From JANRLJ01 sp034437895 (GTDB lineage: Bacteria > Chloroflexota > Anaerolineae > Aggregatilineales > Phototrophicaceae), in the NCBI GenBank assembly GCA_034437895.1, contig DAOTTO010000183.1, positions 1 through 20,531 of the forward strand: DNA of 20,531 nt, read 5' to 3'. The translations under genes were made by a program, and so were the position numbers. This document shows, in pieces, positions 6,414-13,382 of this stretch (its first letter is position 1; each line of letters opens with the position of its first letter). The notes below the pieces were generated by a model. That model worked only from the letters and a program-made list of their open reading frames with translations. It was not told the origin of the DNA and searched no databases.

Positions 6414-8906
6414 TTATTCGGTCAAAAGCCGGCGTAAGACTTTACCCACAAACGATTTAGGCAATTCCTGACGGAATTCAACCTCAGATGGTACAGCATA
6501 ATCATCGAGACGGCGGCGGCAAAGTTCGATCAGTTCATCCGGCGCGATCTTCGTACCTGCGCGTGGGACGACGAAAGCCTTAATTCGCTGCCCGTGTTCG
6601 CCGTCTGGAATGCCGACAACGGCGGCCTCCAAGACCTTGTTATGCTCATAAAGCACTTCTTCCACATCTCGCGGATACACGAAATGCCCATTGACAGTGA
6701 TGGTATCGCGTTTGCGGCTGATAAGCTGGAAGTATCCATCATCATCCATCACGGCGATATCGCCTGTATAAAGCCAGCCATTTTTAATAATCGACTCTGG
6801 TTCATCCTCAACGGCTGTCTCCCAATAACGCGCCATCACTTGTGGCCCTTTAACAATGAGTTCGCCGATTTGCCCTGGCGGCAGTTCTTTATCGGTCACA
6901 AGATCAACGATACGTGCGTCGGTATTGGCGATGGGGACACCGATAGAGCCGACTTTCCGCACCCCATACAGCGGGTTGGAGTGGGTGACGGGGGAACATT
7001 CCGTCAAGCCATAGCCTTCCACGAGGCGACCTCGTGTTAATTTTTCAAATGCCTCTTGAACTTCGATAGGGAGGGGAGCTGCGCCGCTGATGCAGGCTTT
7101 AATCGACGATAAGCCATAACTACGGACATGGGGCGCTTGGTTAATCGCAGTATAGATGGCGGGAACACCGGGGAAAATGGTGGGTTTATACTGCTTGATA
7201 TGCTCAAGCACCTGATTAATCTCAAATACAGGCAGCAGGACAATTGTCGCGCCCATTGCAATCGGTACATTTAATCCTGCCGTCATCCCATAGCTGTGCA
7301 TCATGGGCAGCACAGCCAAGAAAATCTCTGACCCATAATGCAAATCCGGCACCCAATGGCGTGTTTGCAGCGTATTGGCGACGAGATTGCTGTGCGTTAA
7401 GCATACGCCTTTCGGCTCGTCCGTCGTCCCACTAGTAAAGACGATGACCGCTAAATCTTGCGGTGAAACCACGATATTGGGTGTTTGGTCGGAGGCTTCT
7501 TCCATTAACTTCGACATCGAATGGCCGAGTTTGCGTGTCGCGGCGACTATTGGATCGTCCATATCGGCTGAGAGAAGTTTGCTATAGGTCTCATCATCAA
7601 TTTTTTCGCGCATATCGGCGAAAACGACCTCAATTGAAGTCCCACTTTCTTTAAGTGAGTTTGCCAATTGAGCATAAGAGCGCAGTACAACTAGCACTTT
7701 GGCATTAGTTTGTTTTATCTGACGGACGACTCCCTCCGCACGGGTATCGGGCGCATCGGGATTCGGCATCACGACCACGCCGCCGATTTTCAAGGTGGCG
7801 TAATAAGCAATAATGAGGTTCGGTGTGTTGGGCAGCACAATCATAACGCGATCACCCGGACGCACCCCTAAACCGTGCAGCGCTTGGGCAAATTGATTCA
7901 CTTTGGCATTAAGCTGGTGATAGGTCAGCGTCGCGCCATAAAAGCTGGTAGCGATATGTTTGGGCAGCCAATCCGCCGCGCCTTCTAAGAATTTATGGAG
8001 CGGTTGGCGCGGGATAGGGATGGTGCGCGGGGTATCTTGGCTGTAACTGCTCAACCAAGGACGGTGCTGAAGGATCGAATTTTGGCTGCTTTGGTCGCGC
8101 CATGAAGCCTTTTGCAGTGGCTCGGCAAAACGTTCAACTGCGCGATTGACTGCTTCAGCCCGTTCTAACTGCACTTTATGTTTGGCGGAGCCGACATCAT
8201 AAATCTCCGCGTTGGGAACCATCTTGGCGGCATCATCGAAAACATAGCGCGGGAAATAATTATCGCGCTCACCTGTGATGACCAATGTATCTGTTGTGAT
8301 ATTTCGCAATAAAGGCCAACCTTTCCACTTCCGCATGTTGTTGAACATCATACGCTTCATGACGTGGATTTCCGCATTAAACTTGGGGCGGTAATCCCAC
8401 CATAGGCGATAAAATGCCGTCGGGATACGAAATGCCCAAAATGCAGCGCGGGGCAGGGGGTATTCGCCAGCGGTGGCAATCAACACGAGTTTTTCTAAGC
8501 GTTCAGGGTGCGCGTTGGCATACTCCACACAAATTGACCCACCAAAAGAATGCCCTACCAAAATGAATTTTTCTGGCAGTTTAAGCGTTTCGACGATATT
8601 GTGAATATCATCGACCAGCTCAGACATGGTGTACTGCGTATAGGGTGCATCACTTTGCCCATGACCGCGCAAATCTGGCGCAATGACGCGAAATTCGCGG
8701 GCAAAATGATTAATCTGATGTTCCCATGTCTCGGCGCATCCGGCGTAGCCATGCACAAACATGATCGTCTGGTCAACAGCTTCAGGCCAGATGTCAATGA
8801 CGCTGAGATTGGTATTAGCGAGGTTACGGATAGGGACATCAACGCGATAAAGATCAAAATCCAGTTGAATGGCGGTGCGTTTTAAGCCCCGCAGTTTCTT
8901 TTTCAT
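6414..8906 (-). CDS. Alpha/beta-hydrolase fused to AMP-dependent acyl-CoA ligase
   Basis: This 830-aa two-domain protein carries an alpha/beta-hydrolase at residues 1-265, with HGYAG oxyanion region, nucleophile Ser120 in VGHSFGG, Asp215 in GERDNYF and His243 in SAKHKV. A linker of about 35 residues rich in Ser, Gln and Pro follows. An ANL-superfamily adenylating domain occupies about 300-830, with P-loop FTSGTTDEPKG (490-500), YGLTE (632-636), TGD (714-716) and the C-terminal catalytic Lys822 in SFVGKVLRR. All key residues of both enzymes are present. The ligase part looks like a long-chain fatty-acid CoA ligase. One reading is that the hydrolase frees an acyl chain that the ligase then activates. 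I start at ATG 8906, with AGGA eight nt upstream; a GTG at 8927 has no ribosome site. The patatin gene follows after 10 nt. Confidence 0.9.
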   Translation of the reverse strand: MKKKLRGLKRTAIQLDFDLYRVDVPIRNLANTNLSVIDIWPEAVDQTIMFVHGYAGCAETWEHQINHFAREFRVIAPDLRGHGQSDAPYTQYTMSELVDDIHNIVETLKLPEKFILVGHSFGGSICVEYANAHPERLEKLVLIATAGEYPLPRAAFWAFRIPTAFYRLWWDYRPKFNAEIHVMKRMMFNNMRKWKGWPLLRNITTDTLVITGERDNYFPRYVFDDAAKMVPNAEIYDVGSAKHKVQLERAEAVNRAVERFAEPLQKASWRDQSSQNSILQHRPWLSSYSQDTPRTIPIPRQPLHKFLEGAADWLPKHIATSFYGATLTYHQLNAKVNQFAQALHGLGVRPGDRVMIVLPNTPNLIIAYYATLKIGGVVVMPNPDAPDTRAEGVVRQIKQTNAKVLVVLRSYAQLANSLKESGTSIEVVFADMREKIDDETYSKLLSADMDDPIVAATRKLGHSMSKLMEEASDQTPNIVVSPQDLAVIVFTSGTTDEPKGVCLTHSNLVANTLQTRHWVPDLHYGSEIFLAVLPMMHSYGMTAGLNVPIAMGATIVLLPVFEINQVLEHIKQYKPTIFPGVPAIYTAINQAPHVRSYGLSSIKACISGAAPLPIEVQEAFEKLTRGRLVEGYGLTECSPVTHSNPLYGVRKVGSIGVPIANTDARIVDLVTDKELPPGQIGELIVKGPQVMARYWETAVEDEPESIIKNGWLYTGDIAVMDDDGYFQLISRKRDTITVNGHFVYPRDVEEVLYEHNKVLEAAVVGIPDGEHGQRIKAFVVPRAGTKIAPDELIELCRRRLDDYAVPSEVEFRQELPKSFVGKVLRRLLTE

Positions 8907-9133
8907 GATAATTTTCCTAAAAACCACTTATATTTTAGAGAATGCACAACCTATTTCGATTTAATGAAAATACAACACACATCCTTTATTCACAAATTTC
9001 ATTAATGCGGTATTTTGGGAAGTAGGATTTGATTTTTACGAATCGTCTAATCCTATGTTAACACCCGCTTGTTATTATAGAGTTATTCCTGTCTCTTGGT
9101 AAAACTCAATTGTGGTTAAGGGAAGCGTATTTC
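8907..9133. promoter_or_regulatory. AT-rich divergent promoter region
   Basis: This 227-nt region separates the minus-strand hydrolase/ligase gene from the plus-strand acyltransferase gene. For the minus strand, TTGTGA (8995-8990) and TATTTT (8972-8967) are separated by 17 nt and form a modest promoter match. For the plus strand TATTAT (9073-9078) is a possible -10 without a convincing -35. The ribosome site of the plus-strand gene is AAGGGAAG (9118-9125). No other gene or repeat is evident. Confidence 0.3.
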
Positions 9134-10156
9134 GTGAAGCTCAATGTAACGGATCAGATAGAGGCTTTTGAGCAGTTAAAACCGGAATGGAATGAACTTC
9201 TCTGGCGCAGTGCTGCGGATACAGTCTTTGGCACATGGGAATGGCAGTCCACTTGGTGGCAGGTGTATCAGCCGGGTCGATTGTGGCTTGTGACTTGTCG
9301 GGACGATAATGGACGGTTGCTAGGGATTGCGCCCTGGTCGATTATTGAGACAGAAGAAGGTCGCCTCGTTGCAGCGATTGGCTGTATTGATGTGACGGAT
9401 TATCTGGATGTCATCGTTGATGCAAGCTGTACGGAGGCGGTTTTGAACTGCTTCGCCGCCTTCCTATATGACCACCGCGCTGATTACGACCAAATCAGCC
9501 TTTGTAATATTCCACAAAATTCCCCAACCCTTGCCCAATTCCCTAATTTCCTTAATGAACGCGGCTTCACCACTGAACAGCAGCAAATTGAAGTTTGCCC
9601 CGTAATTCAACTGCCGAGCGATTGGGAAGGCTATCTTAATTGTTTGGATAAAAAACAGCGTCATGAACTGCGGCGTAAGCTGCGTCGCGCCGAGGGCGGC
9701 GGCGAAGCGATTGCCTGGTATATAGTCAGTGAAGAACATAATCTGAATGATGAGCTAGAAAAATTCTTGAAATTGATGGCTGCCAGCGACCCCAAAAAGG
9801 CAATTTTTCTACAAAATGAACAGAATGTGGCGTTTTTCCGCCAAATTATGCCGTTGATTGCCGCTAATAGCTGGTTGCAACTCAGTTTCTTGACGGTGAA
9901 TGGTGAGCCTGCGGCGGCGTATCTCAACTTTGATTATAAAGGCCGCATTATGGTGTATAACTCCGGTCTTTCACGGGACACACACGATCAATTGAGTGCT
10001 GGGATCGTTTTAATTGCCCATAATATCCGCTATGCGATTGAAAGCGGCTATCAAGTTTTCGACTTTTTGCGCGGGAACGAAACCTACAAGTATCATTTAG
10101 GTGGGCAGGATACCATTATTTACACCTTGAATGCGTCCAAAAGTCTTGAAGCATAA
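9134..10156 (+). CDS. GNAT-fold acyltransferase of the FemAB/CelD-like type
   Basis: This 340-aa protein resembles the large GNAT-related acyltransferases once called CelD/BcsL or FemAB-like (PF13480 type), often found with polysaccharide genes. Recognisable parts are the opening FEQLKPEWNELLWRS, the paired-Trp segment WEWQSTWWQVY and the central basic helix KKQRHELRRKLRRAE. The later core reads LNFDYKGRIMVYNSGLS and FDFLRGNETYKYHLG, the latter matching the usual 'DFLRGDExYKxxW' ending. I choose GTG 9134, which has AAGGGAAG eight nt upstream, over the earlier TTG at 9110, which has none. A role in acylating a cell-surface glycan or peptide is inferred from the family and from the glycosyltransferase gene 53 nt downstream. 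Confidence 0.8.
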   Translation: MKLNVTDQIEAFEQLKPEWNELLWRSAADTVFGTWEWQSTWWQVYQPGRLWLVTCRDDNGRLLGIAPWSIIETEEGRLVAAIGCIDVTDYLDVIVDASCTEAVLNCFAAFLYDHRADYDQISLCNIPQNSPTLAQFPNFLNERGFTTEQQQIEVCPVIQLPSDWEGYLNCLDKKQRHELRRKLRRAEGGGEAIAWYIVSEEHNLNDELEKFLKLMAASDPKKAIFLQNEQNVAFFRQIMPLIAANSWLQLSFLTVNGEPAAAYLNFDYKGRIMVYNSGLSRDTHDQLSAGIVLIAHNIRYAIESGYQVFDFLRGNETYKYHLGGQDTIIYTLNASKSLEA

Positions 10157-10173
10157 CTATCGTTAGATCAATC

Positions 10174-10200
10174 AGGTCTCGATGAGGCCTCGTAGAGGTC
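10174..10200 (+). promoter_or_regulatory. Two mutually exclusive hairpins before the MshA-like gene
   Basis: In the mRNA, AGGTCTC (10174-10180) can pair with GAGGCCT (10184-10190) around GAT, giving seven pairs with one G-U. Alternatively GGCCTC (10186-10191) pairs with GAGGTC (10195-10200) around GTA, giving six pairs with one G-U. The two share 10186-10190, so only one can form. The second covers GAGG, the only ribosome-site-like sequence before ATG 10210. The pairing is seen directly; a regulatory effect is inference. Confidence 0.35.
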
Positions 10201-10209
10201 AAAAAATAA

Positions 10210-11484
10210 ATGGGTGTCCAAAGAATAGCTATTTTAAGTGTACATACCAGTCCGCTTGCGCCATTGGGTGGTAAAAAAACGGGCGGTATGAATGTTTATG
10301 TGCGGGAATTCGCGGAGGAATTGGGTCGGCATAATATCGCAGTGGATATATATACCCGTCGTGCCGCGCCTAATTTGCCTGATGTCGATAATTCCATTGG
10401 CGAGAATGTCCGTGTGATTCATCTGGCAGCGGGGCCGCTGCAAACGCTTGATCCGAATGATGTTTATCCGTATGTATCCCAATTTGCTGCGGGGGTGATC
10501 GCTTTTACAACCCGCCAGCATATCAAATATGACTTAATCTACAGCCATTATTGGCTGAGTGGATGGGTGGCGCATAAGCTGAATGAAGTGTGGAATACGC
10601 CGTTTGTGCAGATGTTTCATACGCTGGGTCACATGAAAAATCGGATTGATGCCAAGCAGCCGATTTTGCCGGATATTCGCTTGACGGTAGAAACGCAGGT
10701 TGTGCAGTGGGCAGACCGGATTGTTGCGGCGACTCCGGCAGAACAGGCGCAGTTATTATGGCTCTATCGAGCTGACCCACGCAAGATTGTGATTGTGCCG
10801 CCGGGTGTAGATTCAAGTCGGTTTCGGCCTATTCCACAGGATGAAGCCAAAGCCCGTTTGAACATTCCGCTAAAGAACAATTTACTGTTGTTCGTGGGGC
10901 GGATTGAGCCGCTGAAGGCCGTCGATACGATTCTTGAGGCAATTAACCTGATCCGCCGTGATAATCCGCAGGTGTTGGAACATACGGCATTCGCCATCAT
11001 CGGCGGCGACCCGGATAATCCAGCCGATAAGGAACTTTCGCGCTTGCGGACATTAAGCGAGTCCTTGAATCTCAGGGATATTGTCGATTTTCTGGGCGCG
11101 AAAGATCATAAAATGCTGGCCTATTATTATGCCGCCGCGACTGCCGTCATTATGCCGTCCGATTATGAATCCTTTGGGATGGTTGCACTTGAAGCAATGG
11201 CTTCCGGTACGCCCGTGATTGCCTCAGAGGTTGGCGGATTAGCCTATTTGGTGAACGACAAAAAAACGGGGTTTCTAGTGCCAGCCCGCGAACCGGCTGC
11301 TTTAGCAAAGGGAATCGTCACGCTTTTGACGGATCCGATCAAACGGGCGCAGTTAGGCCAAAACGCAGCAGAACTGGCCCGTCAGTATGCGTGGTCAAAT
11401 ATTGTCGATCAACTGCTGCCTGTTTTTGAAGACGTGGCAGCGCGGCGTAATGGTGCTGTGGCGTTTAGCCATCACAAGCACTAA
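10210..11484 (+). CDS. MshA-like GT4 glycosyltransferase
   Basis: This 424-aa retaining GT-B glycosyltransferase is close in style to actinobacterial D-inositol-3-phosphate glycosyltransferase (MshA) and to sucrose-phosphate-synthase-like enzymes. The N-terminal loop reads LSVHTSPLAPLG then GGMNVYVREFA (Gly25-Gly26), and the middle IYSHYWLSGWVAHKL. The donor site has VGRIEPLKAVD and the EX7E pair Glu320 and Glu328 in YESFGMVALEAMASGTP. Mycothiol biosynthesis is not indicated: no mshB, mshC or mshD-like gene is nearby, so I give no symbol. More likely acceptors are a lipid, an inositol phosphate or a compatible solute. A weak GAGG lies 11 nt upstream and may be masked by a hairpin. It follows the acyltransferase gene after 53 nt and converges with the small minus-strand gene. 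Confidence 0.85.
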   Translation: MGVQRIAILSVHTSPLAPLGGKKTGGMNVYVREFAEELGRHNIAVDIYTRRAAPNLPDVDNSIGENVRVIHLAAGPLQTLDPNDVYPYVSQFAAGVIAFTTRQHIKYDLIYSHYWLSGWVAHKLNEVWNTPFVQMFHTLGHMKNRIDAKQPILPDIRLTVETQVVQWADRIVAATPAEQAQLLWLYRADPRKIVIVPPGVDSSRFRPIPQDEAKARLNIPLKNNLLLFVGRIEPLKAVDTILEAINLIRRDNPQVLEHTAFAIIGGDPDNPADKELSRLRTLSESLNLRDIVDFLGAKDHKMLAYYYAAATAVIMPSDYESFGMVALEAMASGTPVIASEVGGLAYLVNDKKTGFLVPAREPAALAKGIVTLLTDPIKRAQLGQNAAELARQYAWSNIVDQLLPVFEDVAARRNGAVAFSHHKH

Positions 11485-11495
11485 CCATTTTAGCG

Positions 11496-11804
11496 TCAGC
11501 CACCGTAAGCATTCGGCATATCGGTTACAGCCGTGCTGATGTACGGTTCGCGCTCTTGAATTTCGACCACATCATCCTCAAGCATGATCGTTTGCCCCTT
11601 ATGGTAGAGGACATTGTTAAAGCCGTCATAGCGATAGCGGCGGTTGACCCAGCCGTAAAGGTTGTGGAAAAAGACCACATTAAACTGGACGGCTTCGTCC
11701 TCCGCGATGATTTTTTCTGCGATAATCCAGACAGGTGCGTATTGTTCCAGATGGGGCTTGGCCTTCGCGTCCCGGTCTTTGAGCAGCATTTCTTTTGTTT
11801 GCAT
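11496..11804 (-). CDS. Conserved-looking small protein of unknown function
   Basis: I do not recognise this gene. The 102-aa product begins MQTKEMLLKDRDAKAKPH and contains an aromatic, strand-rich middle (FNVVFFHNLYGWVNRRYRYDGF). It then has an acidic stretch, EDDVVEIQEREPYI. No signal peptide, membrane helix or metal-binding motif is visible. The frame runs open upstream to 11903, but I start at ATG 11804. It has GAGGGA nine nt upstream and is preceded by a plausible minus-strand promoter, and the extension would overlap that promoter. It lies between the convergent MshA-like gene (stops 11 nt apart) and the divergent arg attenuator. Confidence 0.65.
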   Translation of the reverse strand: MQTKEMLLKDRDAKAKPHLEQYAPVWIIAEKIIAEDEAVQFNVVFFHNLYGWVNRRYRYDGFNNVLYHKGQTIMLEDDVVEIQEREPYISTAVTDMPNAYGG

Positions 11805-11840
11805 GAATTGTTTCCCTCGGAGTTTGCTGAACTTGCCTCT

Positions 11841-11870
11841 ATTGTAGCGATCTTGTGACCATTCCAGCAA
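11841..11870 (-). promoter_or_regulatory. Possible promoter of the small minus-strand gene
   Basis: Read on the minus strand, TTGCTG (11870-11865) and TACAAT (11846-11841) are separated by 18 nt. The -10 matches the consensus at five of six positions and the -35 at three. Transcription would begin near 11834, about 30 nt before the start codon at 11804. Confidence 0.35.
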
Positions 11871-11896
11871 GCGTAGTTCCACTATCCACAAGTAGC

Positions 11897-11924
11897 TTGA
11901 CATCTTCCAGTTGCGCGTTATGCT
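11897..11924 (+). promoter_or_regulatory. Predicted sigma70-type promoter of the arg leader and argGH
   Basis: A perfect -35 TTGACA (11897-11902) is followed after 16 nt by TATGCT (11919-11924), matching TATAAT at four of six positions. A start about seven nt downstream would be at 11930-11933, on or just before the ATG of the arg leader peptide. Nothing else in the 300-nt gap before argG looks like a better promoter. Confidence 0.55.
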
Positions 11925-11932
11925 TATCCGCC

Positions 11933-12022
11933 ATGAATAAAAAGCTCAACTTGCCTAATCGCTGCATCCGTCGTCGCCGTCCCTACACCGGGTTCGGGAT
12001 GTTTTGGATGCTTGCTGAATAG
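11933..12022 (+). CDS. Arginine-rich attenuator leader peptide upstream of argG
   Basis: This small gene of 29 codons plus TAG begins MNKKLNLPN and continues RCIRRRRPYTGFGMF. It contains five Arg codons, four of them consecutive (codons 13-16, CGT CGT CGC CGT, 11969-11980). It directly precedes a terminator and the arginine genes argG-argH. Its role is as an arginine sensor. When charged tRNA-Arg is scarce a ribosome pauses on the RRRR run, and when plentiful it runs to the stop at 12020. No Shine-Dalgarno is visible; the promoter prediction puts the transcript start at or next to the ATG, so leaderless initiation is plausible. Peptide, position and RNA pairing agree; translation is unproven. 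Confidence 0.75.
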   Translation: MNKKLNLPNRCIRRRRPYTGFGMFWMLAE

Positions 12023-12075
12023 GGTGTACCCAAATCAGTGACTAAAGCCCCGGACATCTTTTGCCGGGGTTTTTT
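11964..12075 (+). promoter_or_regulatory. arg transcription attenuator (competing RNA helices)
   Basis: Three exclusive pairings can be drawn. Segment 1, CGTCCC (11978-11983, last Arg codon and Pro codon), pairs with segment 2, GGGATG (11996-12001), with one G-U. This is nested inside an outer stem, GCATCC (11964-11969) with GGATGC (12006-12011). Segment 2 can instead use GTTCGGG (11992-11998) to pair with CCCGGAC (12049-12055), seven pairs with one G-U; this antiterminator uses the 5' arm of the terminator. The terminator is CCCCGG (12048-12053) with CCGGGG (12064-12069). A ribosome stalled at the Arg codons would melt segment 1, free segment 2 and prevent termination. An extra pairing, TACACC (11984-11989) with GGTGTA (12023-12028), crosses the outer stem. 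Confidence 0.7.
12048..12075 (+). terminator. Rho-independent terminator of the arg attenuator
   Basis: CCCCGG (12048-12053) and CCGGGG (12064-12069) form a six-pair GC stem around a ten-nt loop, followed directly by six T (12070-12075) and a further TTTT after a G. It lies 25 nt past the leader stop and 31 nt before argG, so as written it would end transcription before the gene unless it is prevented from forming. Confidence 0.85.
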
Positions 12076-12106
12076 GTTTTAGTTTCGTTTTGTCTATGGA
12101 GGCATC

Positions 12107-13372
12107 ATGGCGCATAAAGGTATCAAAAAAGTTGTACTGGCCTACAGCGGCGGGCTAGATACATCGGTTATCGTTCCGTGGCTGCGAAATAATTACGACG
12201 GCTGCGAAGTCGTTTGTTTCTGTGCGGATTTAGGCCAGAAGGAAGAATTAGAAGGACTCGAAGAAAAGGCGATTAAATCCGGCGCGAGCAAACTTTACAT
12301 CCGCGACCTACGCGAGGAATTTTTGCGCGATTTCGTCTTCCCGACGATGAAAGCCGGGGCAATTTATGAGCGCGAATATCTGCTCGGTACGTCTTTTGCC
12401 CGTCCATTGATTGCCAAGCACATGGTCGAAATCGCGGAGATCGAAGGCGCGGATGCTGTCGCGCATGGGGCAACAGGCAAGGGTAACGATCAGGTACGTT
12501 TTGATTTGACGGTCATGGCGCTGAATCCGAAATTGAAGATCGTCGCGCCTTGGCGCGAATGGGAAATCCGCAGCCGTGAAGATGCTTTAGCCTATGCGCT
12601 GGAATTTAATGTCCCGGTTACGGCAACGGAAAAATCGATTTACAGCCGCGATAAAAACCTCTTTCATCTCAGCCATGAAGGGGGATTGCTGGAAGACCCC
12701 TGGAATGAGCCTGATCCTATCATGTATCAACTGACGGCGAATCCCGAAGATGCACCCGACGAACCGCTTTACATCGAAGTCGGTTTTGAGCAGGGCAATC
12801 CTGTCTCGCTGGATGGCGAAACACTCGGCTCGGTTGAACTTTTCGAGCGTCTGAACGACATCGCCGGAAAACACGCTATCGGGCGGATTGATATGGTCGA
12901 AAATCGCTTGGTTGGGATGAAGAGTCGCGGTGTGTATGAAACGCCAGCCGGAACGGTCATCCATCGTGCTCATCAACTTTTAGAAAGTATCTGTCTTGAT
13001 AAACACACGATGCACTATAAAGATTTTCTCGCGGTCAAGTATGCGGAACTGGTCTATAACGGGTTGTGGTATACCCGCTTGCGGGAAGGGCTAGATGCGT
13101 TTGTCGCTGTGACGCAAGAACAAGTCACCGGCACAGTGCGGCTTAAGCTGTATAAAGGCAATATCATCTGCGCTGGACGCAAAAGCCCATTCAGCTTATA
13201 CCGCGAAGATTATGCGTCATTTGGAGAGGAAGATGTCTATAACCAGAAAGACGCGGAAGGCTTTATCACCCTATTTGGTCTACCGATGAAAGTGGAAGCG
13301 ATGCTCGGCATTGATGGGAGTGGGGTGAGCCGTTACCGGAAGCCAGACTACAGCAAATTCAAGCGGGATTGA
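12107..13372 (+). CDS. argG: Argininosuccinate synthase
   Basis: The enzyme joins citrulline and aspartate with ATP to make argininosuccinate, the penultimate step of arginine synthesis, in the cytoplasm. The 421-aa product is of normal length for the family. The N-type ATP pyrophosphatase P-loop is AYSGGLDTS at residues 12-20. The signature GATGKGNDQVRF is at 121-132, and the aspartate/citrulline region includes KSIYSRDKNLFHLSHEGG. The C-terminal tetramerisation helix ends in YRKPDYSKFKRD. GGAGG lies four nt before the ATG. argH follows after 10 nt. Expression is probably controlled by the attenuator directly upstream. No ArgR-type ARG box was recognised. Confidence 0.97.
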   Translation: MAHKGIKKVVLAYSGGLDTSVIVPWLRNNYDGCEVVCFCADLGQKEELEGLEEKAIKSGASKLYIRDLREEFLRDFVFPTMKAGAIYEREYLLGTSFARPLIAKHMVEIAEIEGADAVAHGATGKGNDQVRFDLTVMALNPKLKIVAPWREWEIRSREDALAYALEFNVPVTATEKSIYSRDKNLFHLSHEGGLLEDPWNEPDPIMYQLTANPEDAPDEPLYIEVGFEQGNPVSLDGETLGSVELFERLNDIAGKHAIGRIDMVENRLVGMKSRGVYETPAGTVIHRAHQLLESICLDKHTMHYKDFLAVKYAELVYNGLWYTRLREGLDAFVAVTQEQVTGTVRLKLYKGNIICAGRKSPFSLYREDYASFGEEDVYNQKDAEGFITLFGLPMKVEAMLGIDGSGVSRYRKPDYSKFKRD

Positions 13373-13382
13373 GGCCAGTTTT

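Noticed and set aside
11805..11903. Upstream extension of the small minus-strand gene to 11903
   Set aside because: A clear GAGGGA site supports ATG 11804, and the extension overlaps a likely promoter.
11920..11940. Six-codon frame MLIRHE overlapping the arg leader start
   Set aside because: It lies within the predicted -10 region, has a single Arg codon, and is in a different frame from the Arg run.
11981..12012. ACCGGGTTCGGGATG resembles the complement of part of 5S rRNA
   Set aside because: The similarity is limited to about nine bases (TTCGGGATG). The rest does not match, and the bases are explained by the leader peptide and attenuator helices.
12021..12031. AGGGTGTACCC resembles a T-box (AGGGTGGNACC) with one base missing
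   Set aside because: There is no stem I or specifier structure upstream. The element overlaps the leader stop, and the terminator 5' arm does not pair with it as in T-box leaders.
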